Assembly (NCBI RefSeq): GCF_021155775.2
Contig: NC_060233.1
Span: 22,981,456 to 23,045,455, forward strand
Length of the DNA stretch: 64,000 nucleotides
Source of the DNA: Neodiprion pinetum
Lineage: Eukaryota > Arthropoda > Insecta > Hymenoptera > Diprionidae
Direction: 5' to 3'
In this document: positions 23,336-35,287 of the stretch, piece by piece
How the letters are laid out: the number at the start of each line of letters is the position of its first letter
Numbering within the stretch: position 1 is the first letter of the stretch
Translations under genes and position numbers: made by a program
Notes under the pieces: model-generated
Told to the model about the DNA's origin: nothing
Database searches by the model: none
What the model saw: the letters and a program-made list of their open reading frames with translations, nothing else

Positions 23336-25540
23336 AGACAAAAACTGATGAATGGTTAACCCCTCGAGTCCGAATTGCCGTAAGCTTTCCATTTTTCCTG
23401 GACACTCAGCCTCTTGGCTATACGCTATTTACAGTGACGATGAGTCAAGATACTCGTGCAGTGGACTTGTCAAGGGAGATTCGCATTTCTTTGTGGACCC
23501 ACGTCGAGTGTGTCCATTTCACCGGTACATGAACTCGGGTAAACATACCGTCCGAATAAAGAATCTCTCTGTACTAGATAACCTACCTTCCCATGAATAG
23601 CTTCTCCTTCTTTGCATCTGATTGTCTGACGGCACCACGAAATTCTGTAGGTATTTCATTTCCGGGAACACACTAGTGGGATTTTTTCTTTGGACAAGAG
23701 ATAGAAAGCTACTCTTGATGTATTCGCGTAACTTTTGGTTTATTTGAATGCAAATCACGCAGATAAAAAATTTCGCACAAACGCTGTTCAGCAAGGTTAT
23801 ATTAACTACCGCATGTAAAATGTCCTTTGTCGCGATAAGGCATTTGTAATTTGTGATTTTGAAATTACGATACATGAAAAAATACCCACACACTTCGAAA
23901 TACAAGAACTAGAATACAACAAAATAATACTGTCGGAACTTTTCCATGGTACAGGAATCATAATAAGTTTGCCAGAAAAAATGTCATATACGTCTCACAA
24001 TCAGCAGAACATGTCTCTACGATTATACATATTTTATAAAGAACGTGCTTAGATTGAATGCTGATCAATGAGCTTTCGGAACTATGATTCAACGTTTTAT
24101 ATAAAGGAAGGTGATTGAATATGTGAAGGTCTTTGTTTTTAAGAGATGCAATATCTTTTGTAGGATTGTTTTAGTAATTATTATGGACATTAATCCTGTT
24201 AACGTACTATGCTACTGAAGTCAGTGGACGTATATTCGTCAAGTTTCGCCTAATACTATTATACTGCCTTCATATCAGTGTACGAATTGCAAAATATTTT
24301 ATCACATGGAAATACATCAAATGGATGACATTCAAGAATTTCACATGCACAACCCTTTTGAGAGTGGTAATAATGAATATGAAACGACATCCGGTGCAAC
24401 TTGTTTAATTTGACCTTTATATTTGGTACGAAATTGATCTTGTGCATTGCCGTGACTTTTGTATCTCGTAAAATATTTCTTTCCAAAATTCGGTATGTGT
24501 TCAACAGTTTGGCCAGTTATTTTGATAAATACACTGCTGCTTCCAGAATTGCCAAAAAAATGGATGGACCTCAAGTATACAGAGGATTTCTTTACGTGTG
24601 ACTTTCTACAGAAAATTTCGTCTCTCCCTTTTGCCACGAGTTAAAGACGCTTGTCTAGTTTTTAACTTCCCGTTTCTCTGATTTCAGAGAAGATAGGAAG
24701 TTATTGTAATCACCCCGAAAATGAAAAGTTGAGTTCTCACTAGATCTCCACGTTTTGAGGTCCGGAGAATCACCTCCAATCATTTTCAAATGGACGTCTG
24801 TGTGTGTATATGTATGTATGTATGTACGTGCGTGATCAATTTTTTGTCCGACTATATCTCGAGAACGAGTAGTTAGATTTTGATGAACTTGGTCTTAATC
24901 GACGCACCTCTTTCAGACTTAGACCTGATTAGATTTTGGCTGTGATTGGTTTAGTAGTTTTTGAATAAATTAAAAAACCAAATTCACAAAAACAAAATAT
25001 AAATGGTGTTATCTTCGCAACGGATGAACGGATTTGCATGAAAATTGGTCTCCGAAGGTGTTTGGGGTCGCTGATCACATATCTGAAGTCACATTTGCAA
25101 AATAAAGATTTTTTTTCATTATTTTTATGACCCCCACCCCTTTCTATGAATACATCAACGACGTGCGAAAAGTGGTGTACGCATTTCACGATCAACGGAT
25201 TTTGACAAAAATGAGTATCTGGAGGTTTTCCGAGTTGCCGAAAACGAACATGAGGTGAGAATCGCGAGATTCATAATAGGGAATCCTACTGGCAGAGAAT
25301 CTCAAAGTATTCGACTTTCAATCGAAAATGTGAGCACGAGATTTTTCAGGTCACTGTCCACTTATTGAACGTTATAGTGGAATGAAAAATTGTAATGATA
25401 AATGATATTTTTCTTTACTTATGCATGCGAGATCCTCGTTTACCCATCGTTCGAAGGAACCGGAAGCCGGCTTTCCTTGCCCCCAAACACTGCACAAACC
25501 GGACTTCGATATAAGCGCGAAGAAAAACAGTCTTTGATAC
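23336..25540. repeat. Unassigned DNA, then a dispersed repeat with end hairpin
   Basis: Positions 23336-24663 show no gene and no clear repeat. At 24664-24702, AACTTCC-CGTTTCTCTGA folds against TTTCAGAGAA-GGAAGTT to give a strong hairpin. It is followed by GTATGTATGTATGTACGTGCG (about 24810-24832), TATCTCGAGAACGAGTAG and then TTTGGGGTCGCTGAT near 25060, a word shared with the repeats at 33300 and 43975. This looks like an old multicopy element of unknown type. Confidence 0.4.
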
Positions 25541-25541
25541 G

Positions 25542-25660
25542 CCAGGCCAAACTCGCTTCTTGCGCACTACTCGTATGCAGGCAGCATGAAGCCGAGGCTC
25601 CACCTCGGCTTCGTGCCGCCGTCAGACTCGCAGTGCGCAAAACGCTCGTTTGGCCTCTTG
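25542..25660. repeat. GC-rich foldback, arms about 55 bp
   Basis: AGGCCAAAC-CG-TT-TGCGCACT and GAAGCCGAGG on the left are mirrored by CCTCGGCTTC, AGTGCGCAAAACG and GTTTGGCCT on the right, folding around about 25600. Flanks on either side (TTCGATA words) extend the symmetry weakly. The CpG-richness makes overlapping frames open on both strands, and none is a gene. Confidence 0.6.
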
Positions 25661-26361
25661 TATCGAAATATACTAATTTCGAGCACAAATGACGGGAAGT
25701 TCAAAGGCTGGCTCACAGTCAGCCCAAATCCGCTTGTTTGCGTACGATTTAGTATATGTACTTCGTACAGTTCCTCAACTATCATCCGACTTTTTCTTGT
25801 ATGTGCCTTGTATATGTATAATGCAGTAGCTTGGAATTTTCAAAGAATTTTAGGATTAATCAAAGAATTTCTCTCGCCAGTGGGACTTTTTTTTCAAAAC
25901 ACATGGATTACTAAGCTACGCTGCGTTAACTCTACACCTTATGACTATATTTTTTTACCTTCAAACGCATGACTGAGGTTCGAACGCACCCCACGACTAT
26001 CTTGATCATAAAACCAACCCTATGCTGATAAACAGACTTTCTCATAAATGGTTTTCTTATTTTTTTCATAAAAAAGAAAATGGTGTATGATAAATCTCAT
26101 TTTATTTATATATAGTTAGTGAAAAACCCATTTGAAGACTGAAAAGCGAGAAATTCAAGTTATCTTAAAATTTCAAGCGTTGTTTTGGAGAGGAGACAAC
26201 AGACTATTGAAAAAAATTATCAGTTAAAAAAGTGTATTTATTTGAGCAATTGAAGATAACAAAAATCCAAAAACCAAAAATTGTGTTTCAAGAGTTTCTT
26301 TTATTATAAATTCAAATAAAAAGTTAAACCAACTTAAAAGGATGAAATACTGAATGACAAT
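25661..26361. other. No gene seen
   Basis: AT-rich stretch with a TTTTC-ATAAAAAAGAAAA hairpin near 26060-26085. Nothing else is recognised. The piggyBac fragment that follows could have its 3' flank here, but no TTAA-bounded terminus was identified. Confidence 0.3.
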
Positions 26362-26508
26362 TTAATAAATTGTCGCACAATCGGCGCAAAATAGGAGTTT
26401 GTGTTCTTCGCACATGGCTCGGCGACACTTAACGCAATGTGCATGACTTTTGCGATCTTCGTCATCATCAAAAGTCCCACATTTCAGATAGCTAAAAAAT
26501 CTAGTGCT
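26362..26508 (-). pseudogene. piggyBac-type transposase C-terminal zinc-finger remnant
   Basis: On the minus strand a 48-codon frame ends at a TAA (26362-26364) and contains an ordered zinc-binding pattern: Cys, then a DDDEDRKSHAHC stretch, CVKC, then CEEHKLLFCADC. The spacing C...C-x2-C...C-x2-H...C-x2-C matches the cysteine-rich domain that ends piggyBac transposases and PGBD-derived genes, which binds the transposon ends. An in-frame stop lies just upstream, and no DDD catalytic core is seen nearby, so this is a fragment rather than a gene. A domesticated exon is unlikely but not excluded. Confidence 0.65.
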
Positions 26509-27196
26509 TCAATCCTCTCTCTTTCTTACAGTGTATCGATAACTTCTGATACGGAGCGCAAATTATAGCGTCGAGACATTATCTGCATAAATTTTGAAAA
26601 ATTATTATTATTTATTCTCATCCGTAAATAATATATTTCAATACTATCCTCAGATTGCGTAATAATACGTATACAAAATGTTGATTTCAATAAAAAATAT
26701 GAGATCAACTTTCAGTCACAAAAGTTGGATGTATGTAAATTTACGACTGGGGTTTGTACACACCCCACACACGGTTTTGGTCCACACTGCGTGACAGCCA
26801 ACGATCAACTAAAGCTGCGACCGACCTAACACTACTCACAGACCTTCGAACTGAATTATGGTTCAGATCAGGAGTTGATAATACCGCTCGCTACTTCAGG
26901 AGCGTAGTCCAAAGTTCAAATGGGGTGTGCTCGCACCCTAATCATGAGTTGTAGGGTTAAAATGATGCTGAAGAATAATTGGGGTTGGAAAGATAGTAAT
27001 GTTAATGTAACGAACCGTTGAATAAATGTTACTTACCTTCATGAATTAAAGATGACTGAACTAGCTGAGTTTACAAAATCTGACCATGTTTTGCTTCACT
27101 CTGGTTTACTGAAGACCAGGGGACCCTAAAGTTTCAAAATAATTGCGAATTTCCCTAAAATTGATTCGTTCCATCAACGTTACGAACTGCAACCTC
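26509..27196. other. No gene seen
   Basis: AT-rich. A minus-strand frame (26526-26708) precedes the piggyBac remnant in the same orientation, but I see no transposase motif in it. Nothing else is supported. Confidence 0.3.
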
Positions 27197-27648
27197 TTAA
27201 CAGCGTGTAGCAGTCCTACCTTTACCGACCGAGCAAACTGACCCCTTTTCTTCCTATGTTAAATAAACAAACAAACGGAAAAGGTTCAAATTCCGACGGT
27301 GCATCGCTCTTTGGTAGAGGAATTCAGGAAAGTTACTCATATCCTGAAAATTGTCAAAATAATGTGTAGATCTTTGAAACGTGTTACTATTCCCACATGT
27401 CCTACATTTCAGGTAGCTAAAAAGTGCATAACTGAGATACTTTCCGTCATTCCGGAAAGAATGAGGAGTAAAATGAGCTATCGTGAGACTGTTTTCAAAT
27501 GGACATGAGTAACTTTCTTGAATGTCTCTACGAAAGAGCGATACACCGTCGAAATGTGAACCCTTTCCGTTCGTTTGTTTATTCAATATAGGAAGAAGCA
27601 GGGTGAGTTTGCTCGGCCGGTAAGGGTAGCACTGCTACATGCTCTTAA
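27197..27648. mobile_element. Foldback element, 142-bp arms, with tRNA-like A-box word
   Basis: Positions 27197-27338 and 27505-27648 are inverted copies sharing GTAGCAGT-CTAC, GACCGAGCAAACT, TTCTTCCTAT, AAACAAACG and CGCTCTTT-GTAGAG. The core between them has the TCATTCCGGAAAGAATGA palindrome. Read outward, each arm carries GCTCGG-CGGTAA-GGTAG, like a tRNA D-arm. A third, one-armed copy lies at 38725-39015. The family is unknown. Confidence 0.65.
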
Positions 27649-27899
27649 AGATACTCCATAACTTGTCACAAAGCGAAAAAATCGGTCTCCAATAAGTCTC
27701 TAAAAAATTTCGAATCGCTTGAAAACCCCAAAAATTAAAAATCTTTTTATCGGAATGATTGCAAGAGAACAAGAGTAGTATTCTGACTAACAAACAAAAA
27801 TCACTTTGAACTAACAAAACTTCACAGAGCCACCGGTGGCATTCGGGTGAGTTGAATGCACGGATGCTGCAGCATTTCGATGCAAGGCCTACGTTCTAC

Positions 27900-28205
27900 A
27901 GAAGGGAGCCGGCGGGAGTCGAGTCATCACCTCAAAACAAAGAGCAAGCAAAGCTGATTTTGAGTGAGGTGTCGGTATACAGGGTGTTTTTAAGTAAACG
28001 CCGCTGTGTGTTGGGTTGCCTATTACCAAGGAGAACAAATATCGGTAATACATTATACAGAAGAGAGCCAGTGAGAGTTGAGTCATCACCTGAAAACAAA
28101 GACCAAGCAAAGCTGAGTAAGGTGTCGGTATACAGGGTGTTTCCAAGTAAGCGCCGCAGTATATTGCGTTGTCTACTACAGAGGATAACAAATATCGGTA
28201 ATGCA
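27900..28205. repeat. Two-copy tandem duplication, period about 159 bp
   Basis: The segment from 27900 repeats from 28060. Both copies contain GAGTCATCACCT, ACAAAGA-CAAGCAAAGCTGA, GGTGTCGGTATACAGGGTG and ACAAATATCGGTAAT in the same order. The second copy is slightly shorter. The frames running through both copies on each strand result from the duplication and carry no motif. Confidence 0.7.
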
Positions 28206-28207
28206 GG

Positions 28208-28512
28208 CTTCTCTCTCTCTCTCTCTCTCTCTTTCTTTATCTTTTCTATCTCTAGATTTCGCGTGCTGGTCATTGTGCGTTAGGCGTAAGCTACTGCAGT
28301 TTAATTCCTTACTCTTAGGCGCTGTATTACATCGCGCTGTCTATTTCTCTCAGACGGAGAATAATTTTTATTGCAACGGCGTGTGGCTGCATTGTCTAAT
28401 ATTGTTACAGACATAAGCATACTATATCTATCTATCTATCCATCTATATATCTATCCATCTATGCATCTCTCTATATATGTCTATCTATACATTTATCTG
28501 TCTATCTATATC
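28208..28512. repeat. CT microsatellite and TATC tetranucleotide repeats
   Basis: About 12 CT units run from 28208 to 28232. An imperfect TATC/TATA array runs from about 28424 to 28512 and then turns into TCTCTCTC near 28515. Both are ordinary slippage repeats. Confidence 0.85.
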
Positions 28513-28539
28513 TCTTTCTCTCTCGCTCTCTTCGTCACG

Positions 28540-28875
28540 GGGTTTCGCCGGGGTGGACGAGGCGAGGCGCCTCGTGGCAAATAGCAATAGGTGGTTGCCG
28601 GCGTAGGGAGTCGAGAGAAGAGAGCGGTATCGACCGGGCCGAACGAACCGGGTTAACGCGACGGCAGCGTGGTGCACCCCCTGCACTCGAACGGGGCACC
28701 CCGTGTTACCGCTTAGAAGCACCCGCCCGCCCGTCTACCTCTCAGGATGCGGAGGAGTCTATCACCAGACGCTTGCACGGCGACCCTTCGGCTCTGGGAT
28801 CCCTCTCGTACACGGAGTCACTCGTCGTGCAAGGGTTACGCGCGGAAATGCCTCTCGCGAAAAATAGATAGAGTA
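28540..28875. other. CpG-rich patch inside the intron, identity unknown
   Basis: About 330 bp of GC-rich, CpG-rich DNA stands out from AT-rich surroundings (CGGGGTTTCGCCGGGG, GAGGCGAGGCGCCTCG, ACCGGGCCGAACG). The only comparable composition in the window is around the two NXN exons. A + strand frame stays open through it to 28871, but its N-terminal part is microsatellite and no protein family is recognisable. It could be an unannotated exon, an internal promoter or part of a GC-rich element. Confidence 0.35.
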
Positions 28876-29628
28876 GACTTCGAAGGAACACCTGCGTCGA
28901 TGAAGCGCCAAATTTTTTCGAATAACGTTAAACATTGTGACTAATGTCGCGGTAAGGATTCATGAAACACGTCTCTCCTGCCTCGTTGGATCGAGTATAA
29001 TCGGTAAGTTATACTGGGTACCTACAATCGTCAGATTACGTGAAAAATTGATATTTAAAAAAACTCCTGGCGTCACCATTTTTCTCAGAATAAATTTGGT
29101 ATCATTCCACAACTGCAGTCTGCGCGTAAAGTATAAAGCGTGCATAAAGAACAAAAGTTGAGAACGAATTTTCAATCTAATGATTATTACCTGTTGCAAA
29201 GAATGGATTAATTCGTTAAAAAAAATATGTGATCGTTGAAATTTGGTATCACAAATAATTTTGTAAATTCGCTTTTTCTCTATTTTTTTATTCAAAATAT
29301 ATTCAAATAATTTCGATTGCAATTAGGTTGCGTAACTTGATGGCTAATCATCAAACTACAAATTCTAGCAGGACAGGTGTGGTGTTTGAAATTTCTATGA
29401 GAAATACAAGTATCTGTGAACTTCCTAAATAAAATTCAAAATAAACAGATAGAAAAATGATACTTTGTCTATGCAATTTTGGCGTCTTGTCAGAGATCAC
29501 CTAATTATTTGCGTAGACAGTACAGCGGTTTGATTTTTTCAAAATATTATAATATTATTACTCCTTGTAACTCACTATCCGTATGATCATTGATGATACT
29601 GTTTTTTACATTTCTTTCCATGTTAGCA
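28876..29628. other. No gene seen
   Basis: AT-rich. A GCGGTAAGG donor-like site lies at about 28950, just after the CpG-rich patch, and is the only splice-like signal of note. Nothing else is supported. Confidence 0.3.
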
Positions 29629-29830
29629 CACTGAGAGAAAAAAGTCATTAAATCAACTAAATATGTGATTGCGCGTCAAATGTCTTGGTCTAAAAATATG
29701 TTTAGTTGATTTAAGTAATCTAAATACACCTTTTTTAGACTAACAGATCTTGAATTGACACAAACAAATATTCATTTCGTTGCCCTTGACCGCACATTTA
29801 GTTGATTTAACGACTTTTTTTCTCTCGTTG
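29629..29830. mobile_element. 202-bp MITE with CACTGAGAGAAAAAAGTC-like termini
   Basis: The left end reads CACTGAGAGAAAAAAGTC then TTAAATCAACTAAAT. The right end is its inverse with a few differences, giving terminal repeats of about 38 bp around roughly 125 bp. A further TTTAGTTGATTTAA copy lies inside near 29700. It is non-coding. A reliable target duplication was not found. Confidence 0.7.
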
Positions 29831-32800
29831 TATATAAAACGAACCCGTCGATGATCTTATGCATAATGAACCGTTGCTTATAGACACACAAGGTTCTGAA
29901 AAATTCAGATGTCTCTATCGTATATGTATCCTACAAAAAATGCAGCCAATTCTTAGTAGAAGTAAAATTTTTCGCATCCTTATGTATTTTTTTAAATAAT
30001 TTTGAATCAAACATCGAATACTGTTCGTTTTTTAAAGAACTTTCTCCTATTTCCATGTTAATCGTTGTTCAAGTGTGGATTTTAACTTAACATTTATACT
30101 TGTTCCAACTATAAAATACTAAAAACCTCGGTAAAAGTTACACCCGTAAATTTTAAAACTGTCGGTCGTCCTGTTGTAAAGTGTGAATGATGTATATAAT
30201 TACGCACCCGACGAAAATAGTCGAGAAAAAGATGATTCAACGTCATTACCGCTAGCAAAGTTTCTCTGAAGGCGAGGGGAAAATTGCTCGTGACGTATGT
30301 ATATATATATAACGATCTGCGGCGGAAAGGAGTACAGGAACCCAAGAAAAGCAAGGCCGAAAATCTTCTGTCTGTATAGTGAATAAAATCGTACCTATAC
30401 ATCTTGCCAGCTAAAAGCAAAGTTTAATTATGAGCTAGCAAAAGCTGATGTGTATAAGTTTTAATGTGCATTAAAGATATACCATAACAAAAACAAAGTC
30501 GTTGTAAACGCAAAGCATCTCTTTCCTCTTCCTATCCATTCAATCTCAAGAATTACACAATATTAGTCCGGAGTAGGTGGACAAACAAAGGAAGTTGCTG
30601 ACAATTTCATGTAATCTTCTTAACTACAGTGTGAAATGTGCTGTTCGAATTTTCGTGAATAACTAAAAATCTGTTATTAACAATCAATTAAACTCTTATT
30701 TATTTTTCATATTCTCGAATTACACTTCTCTTCGATAGTATTACTTTTTCTATTTGGAAATACGTAATCGTGTAACGTTCAAATCGAATTTTACTCGATA
30801 ACAAAACAGGGTAGCTAAAACAAGATTAATTTCACATTTAAGATGGTTTGAAAAGAAATAATAAGTATGTCTTGTTCACTCTTCATTCATTTGAAATTGC
30901 CAAAAAACAGTTTCACACCTAAGGGTAGAATGTTTAACTTATAGACATCCCGTAGATATTTCAAAAAGTGCGTTTTTATCTTCTTTCTTTTATCAATATA
31001 TAGAAGGATCGAATTCAAAGACGCACTTCCACAGGTGACGGTGAACAGATAACGCTTTGAAGGTCTTTTTCCTGAAACAAAATACTTGTGCGAATACCGA
31101 TGGCAGCTACTGGATTGGAATTTTACAACCGACGCGGGCTACCTGCCATCCTTTTTCATAGATCCCTAATGGGATGCTCAACAAACAACCCGCTGAAAGT
31201 TGTCGCTGTGACTGAATCACTTTCCTCTCAGTCCTGTTTTCCGTTGTTTCTTTCTAGTCAGGAGTTAAAATGTACAGGAAAGAAAAAAATATAGACAGAA
31301 AAACAGAGCAGAGGACAATTCCCTAGCTACAACTATATATAAAGTCCAACTGCGTCGAAGTCAAGACTTGATTTCACATTTCCCTTGGAATATTCTTGTA
31401 GAAAGATTCGCTAGCAGATAAATAAGCCTCCATTAGCTCTTTCTTCCCCATTCATATTATACCGAACATAACACCGAGTAAAATGACTTCCGCGTACAAT
31501 AGCGTATCTTTTTTATCCAAAGGCGATAAATACTATGGAATCTATAAAAATAAACAAAAAAAAATCACCTACTTCTTTATATAACAAGAGTGCGTTTTTT
31601 ATGAAGCAAGAAATTGAGGTTAGGGTCGCGTAATGTCAGATTCGTTTGCTACAGCGCATGCGCGCAGTGCAGAAAGAACCGCTTTTGACGCCTCGGAGTT
31701 GAAAGTGGTATTTTTTATAGTAGACTCTTGTCTTATAAAGAATTGTGTGTAACATAAAGACCACGGTCTTTACCCCTCGCGTATTTGCAATATTCGCCTT
31801 TGGCTGACCTACGACTGATATTGCAAACTTTCGCTCGGCACGAAAAGTCCAAGTTAGCCTCCTTCTTGCAAAATATACTATTCCTCACTCGGTCGATACT
31901 CCGTCTTCCCCTTAAATTATAAAAAAGAAACATCCCAGACAAAATGACAATGCTTCGATTCGCCAAGGAATGATTCACTTTGTCAGATATGAAACGTAGC
32001 TGTAAGTAGATATAAGCAAGCACGAAAGTAACGGCAACGGGATCTGGGTGGTGCAAAGAATTTATATCCACCAAGCCGACAACCTGCAGCGCACGACGTT
32101 ATAAAGAGGGTTGCATATTTAGTCCCCGCGCGCGAAACCGTCGATCATGGCTACCCTTGGAGGGAGCCTGACTCACGCCGGAATATCAACGGGGTGTAAC
32201 CTGTGATATATATACGCAATGCACCCCTAAAACTCTGCCTCTTTCCTGCTCTCTCGTCCCTGTTGCTAACCAGTACTGCGCAACAAGATGGGTGCAGTAA
32301 TTTGCATACTGACTCGTCCGCCGCAAGCAACACATGCCGGGGATAGAATAAACCCTGTGTTCTGGAATACCCGCGTGCTTTGTTGCAGCCATGCAGGGAT
32401 TCGTTATCACGAGGAATTGAGCCGCTTAAGCTGCAGCACGTGCACCGCATGTATATAATTATATATGCAAGTCCTAGGTGGAAAGATATTTACGACGCTT
32501 TTTTTTTTATTTTTTTTTTTTTTTAACCAAGTTCGGAAAATTTTTCGATACTTCGATTATTTATTTTCTTTCGCGTTTCGATTATTTTAACCTAATATAA
32601 ACACGTTTAGAAATTTCATCGAAATTCTATACACCTTCAGATATTTACACAAATGCTTCGTAAACATTTTAGAAAAATGTCAACTTTGTGATATCTTAAT
32701 ACTTTCCAAAAGAGCGCACAAAAATTTTTTTGGAAAATTTCGGAAATATCCGGCCTTACCACTTGATGTTTAGAAAAGTTTTCTGGAAAATTTCAATCTT

Positions 32801-33299
32801 AATTTCTTCCTGATTGAATTACCTCGAATTTTGATTCTCTAGAGATTGGAAGTTTGAAAACATCCGGGAAGCTGCAGTTAAATCTGTATCAAATCCCTGA
32901 CAGCGTTTGAATAACGGGAAGTAGTCAGAATAAAATTGAATATAATTAGAGTTGACACTCAATTTGTCGGTTGTATTTCAGCCATTTGGTCAAAAATGCT
33001 CAGAAATATTTTTCCACCATTACCAAAGTTCAAATTTATTTTCGTAGTTAGCGGGTACAAGCACCTTGGAAACAAAACGTATTTCAAAATACCAGCAAAG
33101 TAACATACTATGATAAAATCAAATTGATGAAATATGTATAATAGATGAGATATGTTTAGTTCATACCTCTTATGACGCTTCACATGGTACATGTTTTCGC
33201 TTAAAATTTTTTATCAAACAGTTTTTGAGATCATTGATGACAAACAAACAAACAATCAATATCTCTTTATAACGGAAGAGTGGATTCAACCCTCTCATG
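29831..33299. other. No gene seen; one dispersed repeat arm at 31590-31680
   Basis: Mostly AT-rich and unassigned. Positions 31590-31680 (GTGCGTTTTTTATGAAGC, GAGGTTAGGGTCGCGTAATG, CAGCGCATGCGCGCAG) are a third copy of the arm that forms the foldback at 38371-38561. Positions 32050-32450 are less AT-rich than their surroundings, with open frames on the minus strand but no recognised domain. A poly-T run lies at about 32500-32524. Confidence 0.35.
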
Positions 33300-33645
33300 C
33301 ATATCTCTCAAAATTGAAAATGGCTTATCCAATATGGCGGACGTAAATTCAACAAGTTACTTGATTTTGATAAAACTTTATGATACGTGGTTATTGGGGT
33401 CACTGATTACAAATTTGAACTGGAAATTCGAAAATTCAAACTGTTGAAAATACCAATATGGCGCGCAAAGAAAATCAACAAAAAGGAAATTTTTTTGGTG
33501 TATATTAAGTTTGGATAAAAATTGATATACGCATTTTCATGGTAGATTGGCAGAAAATGCTTTTTTTACAGAAAAGTACAAATTTCGACCATTTGTTTAC
33601 TTGTGCTATTTTTGCAATAAATAAATGAATAAATTTTATATTTTT
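33300..33645 (+). repeat. Dispersed direct repeat, copy 1 (mate at 43975)
   Basis: Shares with 43975-44320, in the same order, the words TCCAATAT-GCGGAC-TAAATTCAA, TTTTGAT-AAACTTTATG, TGG-TTTTGGGGTCA, TTTTTTTGGTGT-TATTAAGTTT, TTTTCATG, CAGAAAATG and TACAAATTTCGACCATT. The phrase CAATATGGCGGAC recurs within each copy. Non-coding, multicopy, type unknown. Confidence 0.65.
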
Positions 33646-35287
33646 TTTACTACACTTAGAAATATTTCAGGGACCATGTGAAACTCAAAACCCTAGCAGT
33701 TGTTACCAAACAAGTAAAGCAGTTTAATAAATGAAAAGCTGCAAAAAAAGGTGGGGCACTGAGCATCCGAGCGTGAATTAAAGGGTTAACTATAAAACTG
33801 AATTCAATTCAAGCATTAGAAGTAAATCTCTGACACAAATATTGACAAAAGGTACGTCAATATATAGATTATATAGAATGTGGGCCGCCAGAATTGTGTT
33901 GTTTATCTTCCCCATCCCGAATTGTCTTTGTCCTAAAATATTGGGTATAGGTGTACGTAAGATGCCGAAAGGGGCATATTGACGAGTGTTTATATCTATT
34001 TACCGCCACTCTTGCCGAGACCTAAATTTGTTTCGAAGTATTGCACAAAGTCTTCGCCAGTAGAATGCCACAATCAAATGTAAAACGTTATTGATGTAGG
34101 AACGAAGTAGCGCACTGTGCCGAAAAATAACCCGAAACCAACATGAGATAAAAGTTAGTAACGTTATTGTAACGATGCGTGTTTAGGAAAAATCTTTACT
34201 TCCTACCTTCAGGATTATCTACAATTTAGCAAACCGCAATAAACAAAGCACAATCATGTTCTAAAAAGCCAACTTATTGAAAGTTATCTAAAATTGTATC
34301 TAAAATTGAACAATAATGAAGTTTTCTATGATATTATTTCCTTACAGTAACGTTATTAACTTCAGCTTCGTAAGCCGACTGTCTTGCCTGTGCCTGAATT
34401 TTCTCTGACCTTAATACATGACAGGGACACAAAATCGAAGAAAAAATTTTCCGGCGCAACCAGAAAGCCCATCTGATCGTGAGTAACTGACTTCCCCGAT
34501 TGCTCTGTAAGTAGCAAATCTCCAGAGTCTGAACTATATACATTATATGTATATCTGTATAAAATGTATGTATTTATTATAGATATATATGGATTGTAGA
34601 TTTTTGGACGGACCTCCTGAACCCGTCCACCGAACCCTCCACTTACTGCTACACAATTTCATTTCCCCAGTAATCCAATGACGTCCAACCCTAATAAGCC
34701 CTATCTCCCTCCCTGGCGCTCCTTCCCCGCTGTTTACCTCACTTCCATTTCCTCCGTTCCCTCAGCTCCCCATTGGCTGGGACACCACTGCGATGGTTAA
34801 AGTATATGCTCACCCTGTATCAGTTTCATTCAATCTTTCCGAATGCGTTTAAGATGTTCCATTGCGAATCACATTTACTTAGCTGAAAAAGTGGTCAACA
34901 ATCGGATCAGCGTTGGCTTTTCTACGTGAAGAACTAGCTGTTTCTTATTCTGGTAAAGAAATCGACTAATACTAACGCAACACCTTAAGTTATGAAATCA
35001 AACAAACGATTTGAAATTAGTGCTGCCCCACAGTCATCTAACTTGACTGTAAAAAATGTAATGTCATTGGCTAATGGCCAGTGTGGATTATTAAAAAATA
35101 ATCTTTATAGACAATTCGGAAATTTAGCATCGAATAGTATTAAATTGACACCAAATTATATTACATATCAGTCCACATCAATTTTTATTCACATAATTGT
35201 TGTAAGTCGACTGTACTCGGGGTAAGAGAGATTAAAAATATTGCTATTTGTAGATAGAATGACATTGTTGATAATAACTCTAAATAT
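33646..35287. other. No gene seen
   Basis: AT-rich except 34600-34800, which is pyrimidine-rich (CCCTCC, CCTCCCTGGCGCTCC) and includes GACGGACCTCCT, a word also present near 54500. No open frame has a recognisable domain. Confidence 0.3.

Noticed and set aside
28371..28871. 166-codon + frame through microsatellite and CpG patch
   Set aside because: The N-terminal part is a TATC/CT repeat and the rest matches no family I know, so it is kept only as a CpG-rich patch.
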